A stretch of DNA of 64,000 bases. Source: Cylindrospermum stagnale PCC 7417 (GTDB lineage Bacteria; Cyanobacteriota; Cyanobacteriia; Cyanobacteriales; Nostocaceae). Below the pieces are notes generated by a model. The model worked only from the letters and a program-made list of their open reading frames with translations. It ran no database searches and was not told the DNA's origin. Both the position numbers and the translations under genes were made by a program. Location of the stretch: the NCBI RefSeq assembly GCF_000317535.1, contig NC_019757.1:6041501-6105500 (forward strand), written 5' to 3'. Within the stretch, counting starts at the first letter, position 1, and every line of letters begins with the position of its first letter. Shown piece after piece: positions 56,944 to 64,000 of this stretch.

Positions 56944-58347
56944 ATGGAATTTAGCAATCAGGACGTTTTCGGCGATTTCACACCGCCAGCATCTACCGAT
57001 GGCAGCTATCTAGGGAATCGGGAACAGATGAAAGCGACTCGGCAGCATTTAGAGAAGAAGTTTGAGAAAGGTTTGGCTGAGGTTAAGGCTCGGTTGAAGG
57101 CAGGTAAGGTTAAGGTCGGGCTTGTGGTGGCTGGGGATACTATTCAATTGCAGGCATCGCTACCAATTAAGCCTGGGGACACCGACACCAAGGGGACTGG
57201 GGACAAGCAATACAAAATCTCGCTCAACATCCCTGCAAACTTGGATGGACTGAGGACGGCTGAGGAGGAAGCACAGGAGTTAGGCAGGCTGATCGCCCGT
57301 AAGCAGTTTGAGTGGAATGATAAATATTTGGGTAAACTCGCCAAGGTGGAGAACGGGCCACAAACTGTTGGTGAGATATTAGAGGAGTTTGAAGTTGAAT
57401 ATTTTAAAACTCACAAGTTGACAGAAAAAAGTAAGCATACTTTCTCTTATTACAAAGACCATTTAAAAAGACTGGTTGGCACTGACACGCTATTAAGTCA
57501 GGTTTCTATAGATAAAAAGATTGCAGAGATAACTAATGATTCTGCAAAATATCACGCTGTTAAAAGTTTGAAGGTATTAAGGTCAACTCTCAACCTGACT
57601 AGCTTTAGCCTGGATGGAATCAAGAGTACACAGCCCAAGAGTCAGGTTAGAGATATCCCCAGTGATGAAGATATAGTCAGGTATTATGAATCGTTTCACA
57701 ATTATTCGTTGTCTAGAAGTCTAACAATTAAGAAGGATTGCATAGATAGCTGGAAGATGTGGGAATGGGTCTATGGGATGCTTGCAACCTATGGCTTACG
57801 ACCGAGAGAACTGTTTGTTAATCCGGGGATTGATTGGTGGTTAAATCCTGAGAATAAGGATAATACTTGGAAGGTTCACCCAGATACTAAGACAGGATAT
57901 AGAGAAGCCTTACCGCTCCATCCTGAATGGGTGGAGTTGTTTGATTTAAAGAATCCCGAAGCTTTGCAGATGTTGAGATCGCAAACTTACGACAGAACGA
58001 GTTTTACGGAAATCAACACGATTCGGGTCAACTGTTCGTCATGGTTTAGGCGGGTAAAGATTCCGTTTACTCCCTATGATTTGCGTCACGCCTGGGCAAT
58101 TAGAGCGCACATGATGGGTGTGCCGATTAAGGCGGCGGCTGATAATTTGGGGCATTCAGTGGAGATTCACACTGAAATTTATCAGAAGTGGTTCAGTTTG
58201 GAGAACCGGAAGAAGGTAATTAGGCAGGCGGTGGATAAGAAGGATGATATTGAGGCGTTGAAAGAAGAGAACGCACGTTTAAGGGCTGAGGTTGAGCGAC
58301 TTAAACATGCGTTGGCACGGAAGCAAATTTCAGAGGTTCTGTTGTAA
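56944..58347 (+). CDS. XisA/XisC-family site-specific tyrosine recombinase
   Basis: A 467-residue protein. The N-terminal third (LPIKPGDTDTKGTGDKQY, NIPANLDGLRTAEEEAQELG and RKQFEWNDKYLG) and the catalytic region (YGLRPRELFVNPGIDWWL, DLRHAWAIRAHMMG, AADNLGHSVEIHTEIYQKWF) match the excisases of heterocyst elements. The Arg, His-x-x-Arg, His and Tyr (in IYQKWF) catalytic residues are present. The C-terminus is a coiled coil. It should excise the element from nifD during heterocyst development. It starts 72 bp after the truncated nifD frame. I cannot tell xisA from xisC by eye. Confidence 0.9.
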   Translation: MEFSNQDVFGDFTPPASTDGSYLGNREQMKATRQHLEKKFEKGLAEVKARLKAGKVKVGLVVAGDTIQLQASLPIKPGDTDTKGTGDKQYKISLNIPANLDGLRTAEEEAQELGRLIARKQFEWNDKYLGKLAKVENGPQTVGEILEEFEVEYFKTHKLTEKSKHTFSYYKDHLKRLVGTDTLLSQVSIDKKIAEITNDSAKYHAVKSLKVLRSTLNLTSFSLDGIKSTQPKSQVRDIPSDEDIVRYYESFHNYSLSRSLTIKKDCIDSWKMWEWVYGMLATYGLRPRELFVNPGIDWWLNPENKDNTWKVHPDTKTGYREALPLHPEWVELFDLKNPEALQMLRSQTYDRTSFTEINTIRVNCSSWFRRVKIPFTPYDLRHAWAIRAHMMGVPIKAAADNLGHSVEIHTEIYQKWFSLENRKKVIRQAVDKKDDIEALKEENARLRAEVERLKHALARKQISEVLL

Positions 58348-58944
58348 AACTTCTTTGGCGGTCAGGCGTAATTCTGGGAAGGTTGGAGATACTATAAAAT
58401 CGTCTCCCCTAAACTGGGTTACTTGATATTCACCTTCAGTCAAGGAATAAATTGATAGTGTGGGTAACTTGGGATTGCCGATAAATCTTCTGCCGCCTAC
58501 TCCCAGGTAATCTATGATCCAATATTCAGGAATTCCTATGGCTTCATAGTCACTAACTTTATTCCCGTAATCAACGCCCCAATTAGAGCTAACAACTTCG
58601 GCGACGAATGGAACTGATGCGGCTTGGCTGACGGTTGACTGTTTCTGCCACAAGGGTTCATTGGCCAAGTTGTCTAGATTTAACAGCAGGATGTCGGGGC
58701 AATAAGCTGTTTCCGTTGCTGGGGTTTTAACAAAGGCATTTTTAGAGATGACGTAAGGCCGGTTTCTCCTAACTATCTCTGCTGTTAAGTTGCGACTTAG
58801 TAGGGCGATGATGAGTTCATGTTCCCCTAATGGCTGGTTCATTTCGACAATTGCTCCGTTGTGCAGTTCGTAGCGTAATCCTGTGTCGGGGTACCATTCT
58901 GCAAATTGTTCAAAGGTTACTGGTTTTGGTAAAGCTTGAACCAT
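58330..58944 (-). CDS. Uma2 family endonuclease-like protein
   Basis: A 204-residue protein. VTFEQFAEWYPDTGLRYELH, GAIVEMNQPLG, YCPDILLLNLDNL and FVAEVVSSNWGVDYGNKVSD are Uma2/DUF820 motifs. It overlaps the recombinase 3' end by 18 bp in convergent orientation. This family is often carried by mobile elements of cyanobacteria. Confidence 0.88.
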   Translation of the reverse strand: MVQALPKPVTFEQFAEWYPDTGLRYELHNGAIVEMNQPLGEHELIIALLSRNLTAEIVRRNRPYVISKNAFVKTPATETAYCPDILLLNLDNLANEPLWQKQSTVSQAASVPFVAEVVSSNWGVDYGNKVSDYEAIGIPEYWIIDYLGVGGRRFIGNPKLPTLSIYSLTEGEYQVTQFRGDDFIVSPTFPELRLTAKEVLQQNL

Positions 58945-59051
58945 AGTTCGCCCTCTTGTGCGATCGCTTTTATTTTACTCGTTGCCATCATTTCTCTACC
59001 TGGTGCAATGAAGGGGGGCTTTGGGCTAATGCAACGCTAGCGGCTGGAAAG

Positions 59052-59290
59052 GTTGAAAACTAAATTCAAGGATTCTAAAACTTTTGGTCAAAACACCGTT
59101 ACCCCCGGCACACCCGGCACAGCCTTACCAGACAAGGATTGCAGCCGTGTCACCTCTGTGCCGGGCGGTGGCACACCCGGTGCAGAGTTAGAAAACAGTT
59201 AACCATCTGTTACGGCAGTTACGCTACCTGTAACAGAGGTGTAACAGCCACAACCCTTACAGCAAGCCGCTGTTACACCTGTTACGGGTG
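59052..59290. repeat. Left arm of a 239-bp inverted repeat
   Basis: Matches 59911-60149 in reverse complement with only about three mismatches. The outer part encodes the same peptide as the right-arm ORF (FKDSKTFGQNT, then Thr/Pro/Gly-rich), but here it has lost its start. The inner part is made of GGCACAC/GTGCCGGG words and then GTTAC/GTAAC words. Confidence 0.9.
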
Positions 59291-59360
59291 TGACGCCCCC
59301 CTTGAGCAAGAAGTTAAAAGTTTTGAATTTTAATATCCGTCGTCAGCGATCGCCTATAAA

Positions 59361-59395
59361 AATAACCCCCGACCAATGACCAGGGGTTATCTCTG
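59361..59395 (-). terminator. Terminator of the KilA-N gene
   Basis: ATAACCCC and GGGGTTAT form an 8-bp stem near 59362-59390. On the minus strand TTTTTA follows. It lies directly after the stop codon of the gene at 59410-59859. Confidence 0.75.
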
Positions 59396-59409
59396 AAAAC
59401 TTGGAAGCT

Positions 59410-59859
59410 TTAATCAATTAGTGGCGGCGTTGGACAATCTTCTGTTGGTACAAAGTTGAAACGTCTGGCACTCCAGAAGTATTTACTTTTAAATTTCTGC
59501 TGATCCGCCTCATTCATCAAAGGATAGGTGTTGGCTATGGCAAGGTCTTTGACGATGGATATTGCGTCCCGAACACCAATATCGATTTTAAGTTCTAGTG
59601 CAAGGCTGATTTCTGACCCCGTGATTTTTACGCTCTCAAAATTTGACACACCCGCCTGGGGTGTGTGAAAAATCTCAGAGTTTGACACACTATTTTTTAG
59701 GGTGTGAGAAAGATCGTCTGCTTTTGCTTTTGTCTCCGGTAACTGTTTCCATTTATCCAATCGGGAGCCAAAAGCCTTACACCACTTTGTAGCGTTGATA
59801 TAACCGTCGCCGCGCTGGGCATCTTGCACCAATTCACTAAACTTTTCTATTTCTGACAT
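59410..59859 (-). CDS. KilA-N-like domain protein
   Basis: A 149-residue protein. RGDGYINATKWCKAFGSRLD, followed by KWKQLPETKA, matches the KilA-N/APSES DNA-binding domain, common in large DNA phages and plasmids. The C-terminal half is probably helical (SEISLALELKIDIGVRDAIS). Flanked on both sides by the 239-bp inverted repeats, with its own terminator, it forms a cassette that could be flipped as a unit. Confidence 0.75.
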   Translation of the reverse strand: MSEIEKFSELVQDAQRGDGYINATKWCKAFGSRLDKWKQLPETKAKADDLSHTLKNSVSNSEIFHTPQAGVSNFESVKITGSEISLALELKIDIGVRDAISIVKDLAIANTYPLMNEADQQKFKSKYFWSARRFNFVPTEDCPTPPLID

Positions 59860-59910
59860 GGGCTAAACTCTTGATAGTTGAATTTCTTTCTTTTGAGTTA
59901 AAGCAGCCAG

Positions 59911-60149
59911 CACCCGTAACAGGTGTAACAGCGGCTTGCTGTAAAGGTTGTGGCTGTTACACCTCTGTTACAGGTAGCGTAACTGCCGTAACAGATGGTT
60001 AACTGTTTTCTAACTCTGCACCGGGTGTGCCACCGCCCGGCACAGAGGTGACACGGCTGTAATCCTTGTCTGGTAAGGCTGTGCCGGGTGTGCCGGGGGT
60101 AATGGTGTTTTGACCAAAAGTTTTAGAATCCTTGAATTTAGTTTTCAAC
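59911..60149. repeat. Right arm of the 239-bp inverted repeat
   Basis: The mate of 59052-59290. This arm is probably the original, since the small ORF in it has an intact start (60181) coupled to the upstream gene. The 620 bp between the arms hold the KilA-N gene. Confidence 0.9.
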
Positions 60150-60181
60150 TTTCCCCGTCCCCCGTCTTCAATCAAATTCAT
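59999..60181 (-). CDS. Small Thr/Pro/Gly-rich protein
   Basis: A 60-residue protein (MNLIEDGGRGKLKTKFKDSK, then TPGTPGTALPDKD). Its ATG overlaps the stop of the upstream frame (TAATG). The repeated TPGTPG arises from the CCCGGCACA words of the inverted repeat, so the DNA structure rather than the peptide may be what is conserved. Confidence 0.4.
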   Translation of the reverse strand: MNLIEDGGRGKLKTKFKDSKTFGQNTITPGTPGTALPDKDYSRVTSVPGGGTPGAELENS

Positions 60182-60686
60182 TAGGCAGAAGTAGAGATTT
60201 CCTTGATAAATGCGTCGATCGCCTTTCCCGCTGTTGACTGCCTCCCCACCTTCAGCTTTTTCAGCACCTTATCCCGCGCCGCATCATAATCTACTGGTTG
60301 CCTCAGAGATTGGGTGTTATCTCTCAGGCGGTCAACTCCCCCAGGCGTTCATCTAACTCCCGCCTAACATCTGCGATCGCGCTTTCCACTTCCCGCTTAA
60401 CCAAATTCTGGATGTCCACGTCGTTTAAAGCAGTATTAGTAGACTCAGCTAGAATACGCTCTACTTCTTGCTTAACCAATTCCTGTGTAATTACGGTGTT
60501 TATGGATTTATTGCCATTCGACGGAAATCCCAAAGCACCCATTAACAGCCTTTTAGCTGTGAGATTCAGGGAGTCTTTATCTTCCGGTGTCTGCTGCAAT
60601 TGCAATGCCTCAACCTCAAAATCTTGGAGACGGAATGAGAATAGCTTGCTAGTGCCACTACCCGCGATTACTGGCTCCCAATTCAA
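60181..60686 (-). pseudogene. Frameshifted helical protein of the element
   Basis: The main frame (60324-60686, only a TTG start; it stays open upstream to about 60795 without ATG) gives RLLMGALGFPSNGNKSINTV and a coiled coil ending RRELDERLGELTA-stop. A shift of one frame there continues RLRDNTQSLRQPVDYDAARD, KVLKKLKVGRQSTAGKAIDA and FIKEISTSA to a stop at 60181. So the gene has a frame change near 60330 and an unclear start. It may be a broken partition/replication-type protein. No family was recognised. Confidence 0.55.
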
Positions 60687-60847
60687 ATCAGGTTCTAACA
60701 GGTCTATTAGGTTTGCCTCTAATGCAGGTAACTCATCTTCAGTGATGGCGTACTGGATCGGGGATACCGTACAAATGGTTTTGGCGTACTATTGTCACCC
60801 AGACGTTACAGCTGCAACGTGTCCTGACTTTTTAACTTTAGCGATCA

Positions 60848-61060
60848 ATTCTGAACCGCTGAACCGCCAGATAAATTACTGAAAACAAGTTCTGGCATTG
60901 ATTACAAGTCCTTTCACCCGCCTGAACCCAGTTCAGACACTCCTGAACCGCTGAACCAACGGACTGACAAGGGTTAGGCAAGAAATGTGAACCAGTTCAA
61001 ACACGCCACCAAGCTTACTTATGAGCAGTGCTTGCATCTGATTAACTTCTGAACCGAACA
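60848..61060. repeat. TGAACC word cluster
   Basis: About seven TGAACC copies with a few GGTTCA-type or AGTTCA partners (e.g. GAACCCAGTTCAGAC, GAACCAGTTCAAAC). There is no coding potential. It is the first of three such word blocks in the 0.8-kb gap before the arm-domain gene. Confidence 0.7.
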
Positions 61061-61077
61061 AGAGGGGGAACTTATCA

Positions 61078-61216
61078 CCGGAACAAAGGCAGAAGGGTAC
61101 AGATTACCCGCTTAGAGCCGGAACACGGAACAATCAGGAACAGACGGAACAGCTTACTGTGTCTTGTTCCTAGCTGTTCCGGGTTTGTTCCGCACTTGTT
61201 CCAGGCGGAACAAAAA
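61078..61216. repeat. GGAAC/GTTCC word cluster
   Basis: Five or six GGAAC copies (CGGAACACGGAACAATCAGG...) are followed by four GTTCC copies (TTGTTCCTAGCTGTTCCGGG...), then another GGAAC. The direct-then-inverted order lets the block fold into a long imperfect hairpin. Confidence 0.75.
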
Positions 61217-61297
61217 AGCGATCGCGTTTAGGGGAATGCGATCAGCATCTGTTGTCTGGCTGCATTCACACCCAAACTATTAAAATCAGCAAAATTT

Positions 61298-61512
61298 AGA
61301 CAACAGACAACAGACAACAGAACCAGGCAGAATCCTTATGTATCAATGCACAGAGACAGACAACAATTGGACAACACACAGACAACAAAAAGCGATCGCG
61401 TTTCTTAGGGAGTGCGATCGCTTTTTTCATTAACTTCTCTCCCATTACTTGTTGTCTGTCTAATCTCTGTCTGTTGTCTAAATTCTGTCTATTGTCTGTC
61501 TGTGTCTGTCCA
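61298..61512. repeat. GACAACA/TGTTGTC word cluster
   Basis: GACAACAGACAACAGACAAC and further GACAAC copies fill the left half; TGTTGTCTGTCTAATCTCTG and further TGTCTG copies fill the right half. A GCGATCGC hairpin sits in the middle (61387-61427). Shorter copies continue to about 61596. Confidence 0.8.
61387..61427. terminator. HIP1-built terminator hairpin
   Basis: AAAAAGCGATCGC (61387-61399) pairs with GCGATCGCTTTTTT (61414-61427). A T-tract is available on either strand, so it is a bidirectional terminator formed from two GCGATCGC sites at the axis of the GACAACA block. Confidence 0.7.
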
Positions 61513-61597
61513 TTGACCTGTAAGGATTCTGTCTATTTCTGTCTAAAATTCGTCAATTTCAATAGTATTTGCATCAACCCAGACAGACAGACCCACG

Positions 61598-62404
61598 CTA
61601 GGTTTCAGAATCCACAGGTCTAACAACCAGTAATTGAGTCAGCGCGAATTTACCCGTTACAAAACCGTTACGCCTATTTGGGTCAACGACAGGAACAAGT
61701 ACCATCCGTTCCTCTAGCTCCACTGTTGCCCCTAGTGCTAGTGGTTTGTCAATTACTGCGTCGCTGGCTGGCTTGTCTAGTTTTGGTTTGTGAGTTTTGT
61801 AGCGGGATAGTGTCGAGTCAAAGTCACCCGTCCAAATATCGTCTTTTATCTCATCCCTAAGCGATCGCGCCTTCTCGCGGTTAGCCGGGGTATCTTCTAG
61901 CCCAGTGCGTAGAAAGAACTGTTTATCAAATCCCTTCACCCTAAACCGCAGGGCCAACAGGTTAGACCGTGAGTCGATACTTATCCATTTATCCTCTTTT
62001 GTCCGCTGGTCAATCTCTTGCTCATCTTGAGCGAGGGGAGTTACTTCACTGGCATCAACAGTAATTGGTTCCTCTACTTCACTGGCATCAGCGGTAATTG
62101 GTTCTTCTACTTCACTGGTGAGGGGAGTCACTTCACTGGCATCAGCAGTAATTGGTTCCTCTACTTCACTGGCAAGGGGAGTAATGGGGTTAGCTTTACT
62201 GACAGTTTTGAGTTTCAGGCACTCTCTTAAGTCACCTAGCAACTCTTTAGCCTGGTAGTACTCCATTGGTAGGATACCTCTAGGAGATTTCTTGACGACA
62301 TAGTCAAAGATGTCATCCCAGCTATGAACAATTTCTTCTATTCGTTTAAGCCTGGACAGTCCATCTTTAATTGAATCGGCGGTTTCTTCAGGTACTGACA
62401 GCAT
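61598..62404 (-). CDS. Stand-alone integrase arm-binding-domain protein
   Basis: A 268-residue protein. Residues 1-70 are helical. A repeated acidic linker follows (SEVEEPITADASEV three times). Then (about 140-210) comes ISIDSRSNLLALRFRVKGFD, QFFLRTGLEDTPANREKARS and EIKDDIWTGDFDSTLSRYK. This last part is the N-terminal arm DNA-binding domain of phage-type tyrosine integrases (DUF3596-like). No catalytic domain follows; a different beta-rich tail with VVDPNRRNGFVTGKFALTQL ends the protein. It could bind the element's ends as a directionality or repression factor. Confidence 0.65.
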   Translation of the reverse strand: MLSVPEETADSIKDGLSRLKRIEEIVHSWDDIFDYVVKKSPRGILPMEYYQAKELLGDLRECLKLKTVSKANPITPLASEVEEPITADASEVTPLTSEVEEPITADASEVEEPITVDASEVTPLAQDEQEIDQRTKEDKWISIDSRSNLLALRFRVKGFDKQFFLRTGLEDTPANREKARSLRDEIKDDIWTGDFDSTLSRYKTHKPKLDKPASDAVIDKPLALGATVELEERMVLVPVVDPNRRNGFVTGKFALTQLLVVRPVDSET

Positions 62405-62518
62405 CGTGAACAGTGTCTATGGTATAGTTATATACTATTATATAAATTGATTGAATATCTAGATACGATAGATTTGTATTATTGTTAACCGTCAGGGTTG
62501 CATCTGGGGACTGGCAAT

Positions 62519-62562
62519 AAAAATGCGATCGCATTTCTGGGGTGAAGTGCGATCGCTTTTTG
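62519..62562. terminator. HIP1-built hairpin
   Basis: AAAAATGCGATCGC and TGCGATCGCTTTTT enclose TTCTGGGGTGAA. It sits between the arm-domain gene and the small membrane protein gene. The 180-bp gap shows nothing else. Confidence 0.6.
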
Positions 62563-62586
62563 TTACTAGCAGCAAGTGCTTCATGT

Positions 62587-62865
62587 CTACTCTGAATGTT
62601 TTTTGTCTATGCCCAGAGTAATTTTTATTTCAAGAATATCTCGACTCAATATATTAAAATCGCTTTTAACCTCCTGCAACAGGTCATTAATTGCGTTGGA
62701 TATTTGCAATTGATTATTTTTAAGGTGATTAAAATCTCTTTCCGCCGCATATTTTTTGCGCTCAAAAGATTTTTCATTACCAATGTACCAGACAAGAACC
62801 AAAACCCCTTGGGTTATAACAGTAAACGCCAGTGTCCCAATTGCAATTCTATCTGAGGTATTCAT
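62587..62865 (-). CDS. Small membrane protein with coiled coil
   Basis: A 92-residue protein with one N-terminal membrane helix (about residues 8-28, IGTLAFTVITQGVLVLVWYI) and a charged helical tail (AAERDFNHLKNNQLQISNAI). The shape resembles phage holin/spanin-like or plasmid membrane proteins. It pairs with the next gene, which has the same design. Confidence 0.55.
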   Translation of the reverse strand: MNTSDRIAIGTLAFTVITQGVLVLVWYIGNEKSFERKKYAAERDFNHLKNNQLQISNAINDLLQEVKSDFNILSRDILEIKITLGIDKKHSE

Positions 62866-62889
62866 GAGGTTTTACTCTCAACAAGATTG

Positions 62890-63213
62890 CTACTCCTTTT
62901 CATTAAGCCTGACAGTAAAATCAGTTGTCTTTGAAAGAAATGCCTGTATGTCTTTGATGGCGCTATTCTGCCGTCTGTTCTCCTCCTCCAGACTTAATGT
63001 CAAAGTGTCGAACCTTAGCTTTGATAACTCGCGCTCATATTTGTATTCCAGAACATGAGCATCCAGTGAACTAGCTAAATTTTGCATTCCAATTGTATGG
63101 TGTTTGTCAATGTCACTAATTGCCCTTAATATTGAATTAAGGTAATTAGCAACAACCCACCCGCCGCCGCCCAACACAGCTAAAATTGCCACCATCAATT
63201 CTTTGGTAATCAT
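62890..63213 (-). CDS. Small membrane protein with coiled coil
   Basis: A 107-residue protein with an N-terminal helix (about residues 5-25, ELMVAILAVLGGGGWVVANY) and a long charged helical tail (LSKLRFDTLTLSLEEENRRQ). Only 24 bp separate it from the gene at 62587-62865. The pair fits a phage lysis or tail module, but this is inference. Confidence 0.55.
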   Translation of the reverse strand: MITKELMVAILAVLGGGGWVVANYLNSILRAISDIDKHHTIGMQNLASSLDAHVLEYKYERELSKLRFDTLTLSLEEENRRQNSAIKDIQAFLSKTTDFTVRLNEKE

Positions 63214-63313
63214 CTTAAGAACACACTAACTGAACACTTTAATCTGAGGATGTGGCGCTATCCTCTAACAAATCCTTGATAGCTGCTACACCTGATTTAA
63301 TCCTAGTCAAGCC

Positions 63314-63685
63314 TTAGCTAGGATTATTATCATTTCCTGTAAACTCCCAAATGCTTACAGTGCAGTCCCTAAAATATTTTGGCGTTTGAAACGAAACTTT
63401 GTAGGGAGGGGAAAACAACAGAAATTTAATTATTTTAGGAGTGTAGAGAGGGATAAACAGCCTTTCTCCCTCTGCCATGCCTGCTATCCCTAGCGGCGCA
63501 TCTAAAACCTGGCTTAAATACCCGCCTTTAATCCAGGTGTCACCTGCTGATGCTGAAATTACTTGGATGCCAATAATTGAAGAAGTAAAAATGTGTAAAG
63601 GCTCGATTTCAGGGATTGGATTATTAAATGTTCCACTCAGAGTATTAGAAAATATTAAAATCCAATCAAAGCTATTTTGAAACAT
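63314..63685 (-). CDS. Hypothetical protein, possibly phage-like
   Basis: A 123-residue protein without membrane segment: NSFDWILIFSNTLSGTFNNP, IIGIQVISASAGDTWIKGGY and EGERLFIPLYTPKIIKFLLF. The beta-rich, Gly/Ser-rich style fits a structural protein. No family was recognised. The minus-strand orientation matches its neighbours. Confidence 0.5.
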   Translation of the reverse strand: MFQNSFDWILIFSNTLSGTFNNPIPEIEPLHIFTSSIIGIQVISASAGDTWIKGGYLSQVLDAPLGIAGMAEGERLFIPLYTPKIIKFLLFSPPYKVSFQTPKYFRDCTVSIWEFTGNDNNPS

Positions 63686-63744
63686 TTTTAATCCAAGGAC
63701 TTAAGAAACAGCAAGAGTTACAGTAACACCATTACTATCGTCCG

Positions 63745-64000
63745 TTAGCCCGGTGGTGTTATTGGTGGTGATACAGTTTCAGGCAACAAGACAGCTATAA
63801 TGTCTTTGATGTCCAGCTTGTCCGAAAAAGTTTCATCATCTTTTGGAAATCTAATATGAGCACCTTCCCCCCATTCGTCCTGCGAAAAATATCCATATTT
63901 AGAAACTATTTGTTCTACTAAAAGCCGCCATTCTGGCAGTTTTTGTAAATACCCATAAGCGGTCTCACTAATCCAGTATCTCCTAGCTTCCTTGTCAACC
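63745..64000 (-). CDS. Hypothetical protein, C-terminal part, runs off the window
   Basis: An open frame of 84 codons to a TAA at 63745-63747: KEARRYWISETAYGYLQKLP, YGYFSQDEWGEGAHIRFPKD and DIKDIIAVLLPETVSPPITP. It is coding in style, with a Pro-rich tail. The start lies beyond 64000. A second frame overlaps its end (NNTTGLTDDSNGVTVTLAVS, stop near 63701) and may be the tail of another protein or a frame-change product. The function is unknown. Confidence 0.6.
   Translation of the reverse strand, partial: VDKEARRYWISETAYGYLQKLPEWRLLVEQIVSKYGYFSQDEWGEGAHIRFPKDDETFSDKLDIKDIIAVLLPETVSPPITPPG

Noticed and set aside
59139-59333. Cys-rich plus-strand frame in the left inverted-repeat arm
   Set aside because: The cysteines come from the GTTAC/TGTTAC words of the repeat; the frame crosses the arm boundary.
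61298-61512. CRISPR-like appearance of repeated GACAACA units
   Set aside because: Units are too short, unevenly spaced and switch to the inverted orientation; no constant repeat-spacer pattern and no cas genes.

Overview
The window is chromosomal DNA of a filamentous, heterocyst-forming cyanobacterium of the Nostoc/Anabaena type. The evidence is a hetC-hetP pair, a cyanobacterial nif cluster with a cyanoglobin gene between nifU and nifH, a XisA/XisC-family recombinase inside a broken nifD, abundant GCGATCGC (HIP1) octamers, heptanucleotide tandem repeats such as CATTAGT, and many small palindromic dispersed repeats. No rRNA, tRNA or CRISPR array was found.

Left part (1-8.5 kb): a PpiC-like protein, a decayed gene with an intact terminator, a secreted protein, and the heterocyst-commitment locus hetC > hetP on the minus strand. 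The hetP leader is long. It contains a HetR-type palindrome and a hidden, frame-disrupted reading frame that stops 4 nt before the hetP start codon.

Middle part (8.5-40 kb) is mostly housekeeping. It holds a GH116 glucosidase with an in-frame repeat insertion, a toxin-antitoxin pair, an HtrA protease, a His-rich CsoR/InrS-type metal sensor, menH (next to a histidine-kinase remnant), a lysozyme-like protein, an SDR protein, DUF1997 and DUF4079 proteins, smpB, a dead TnpB, a LuxR-type response regulator, and a low-molecular-weight phosphatase, YbaB, murB and murC. It continues with nadD, gap2, thiL, a CYP38-like cyclophilin divergent from efp-accB, an ArsR-type regulator, a GerMN protein, proS, an acyltransferase, Uma2 proteins and two small unknown secreted or beta-rich proteins.

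Nitrogen-fixation part (40.6-56.9 kb): on the minus strand, a cysE/nifP-type serine acetyltransferase, three small conserved-looking genes (one only 39 codons), nifV-nifZ-nifT and a 2Fe-2S ferredoxin-domain protein. After a stretch with toxin-antitoxin genes, broken genes and a MITE, the plus strand carries nifB-fdxN-nifS-nifU-glbN-nifH-nifD. Together these make homocitrate, NifB-cofactor, Fe-S clusters and the Fe protein.

Right part (56.87-64 kb): nifD stops after about 313 codons because an element interrupts it. The element starts with a XisA/XisC-like tyrosine recombinase. It carries a KilA-N-type gene flanked by two 239-bp inverted repeats, a run of non-coding blocks each built from its own short word in direct and inverted orientation (GTTAC, GAACC, GGAAC, GACAAC), a stand-alone integrase arm-binding domain, and small membrane/coiled-coil proteins of phage or plasmid flavour. 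The far end of the element and the nifD 3' part lie outside the window. The break in nifD is well upstream of the site used by the classical Anabaena PCC 7120 nifD element. This element is the most unusual part of the window.
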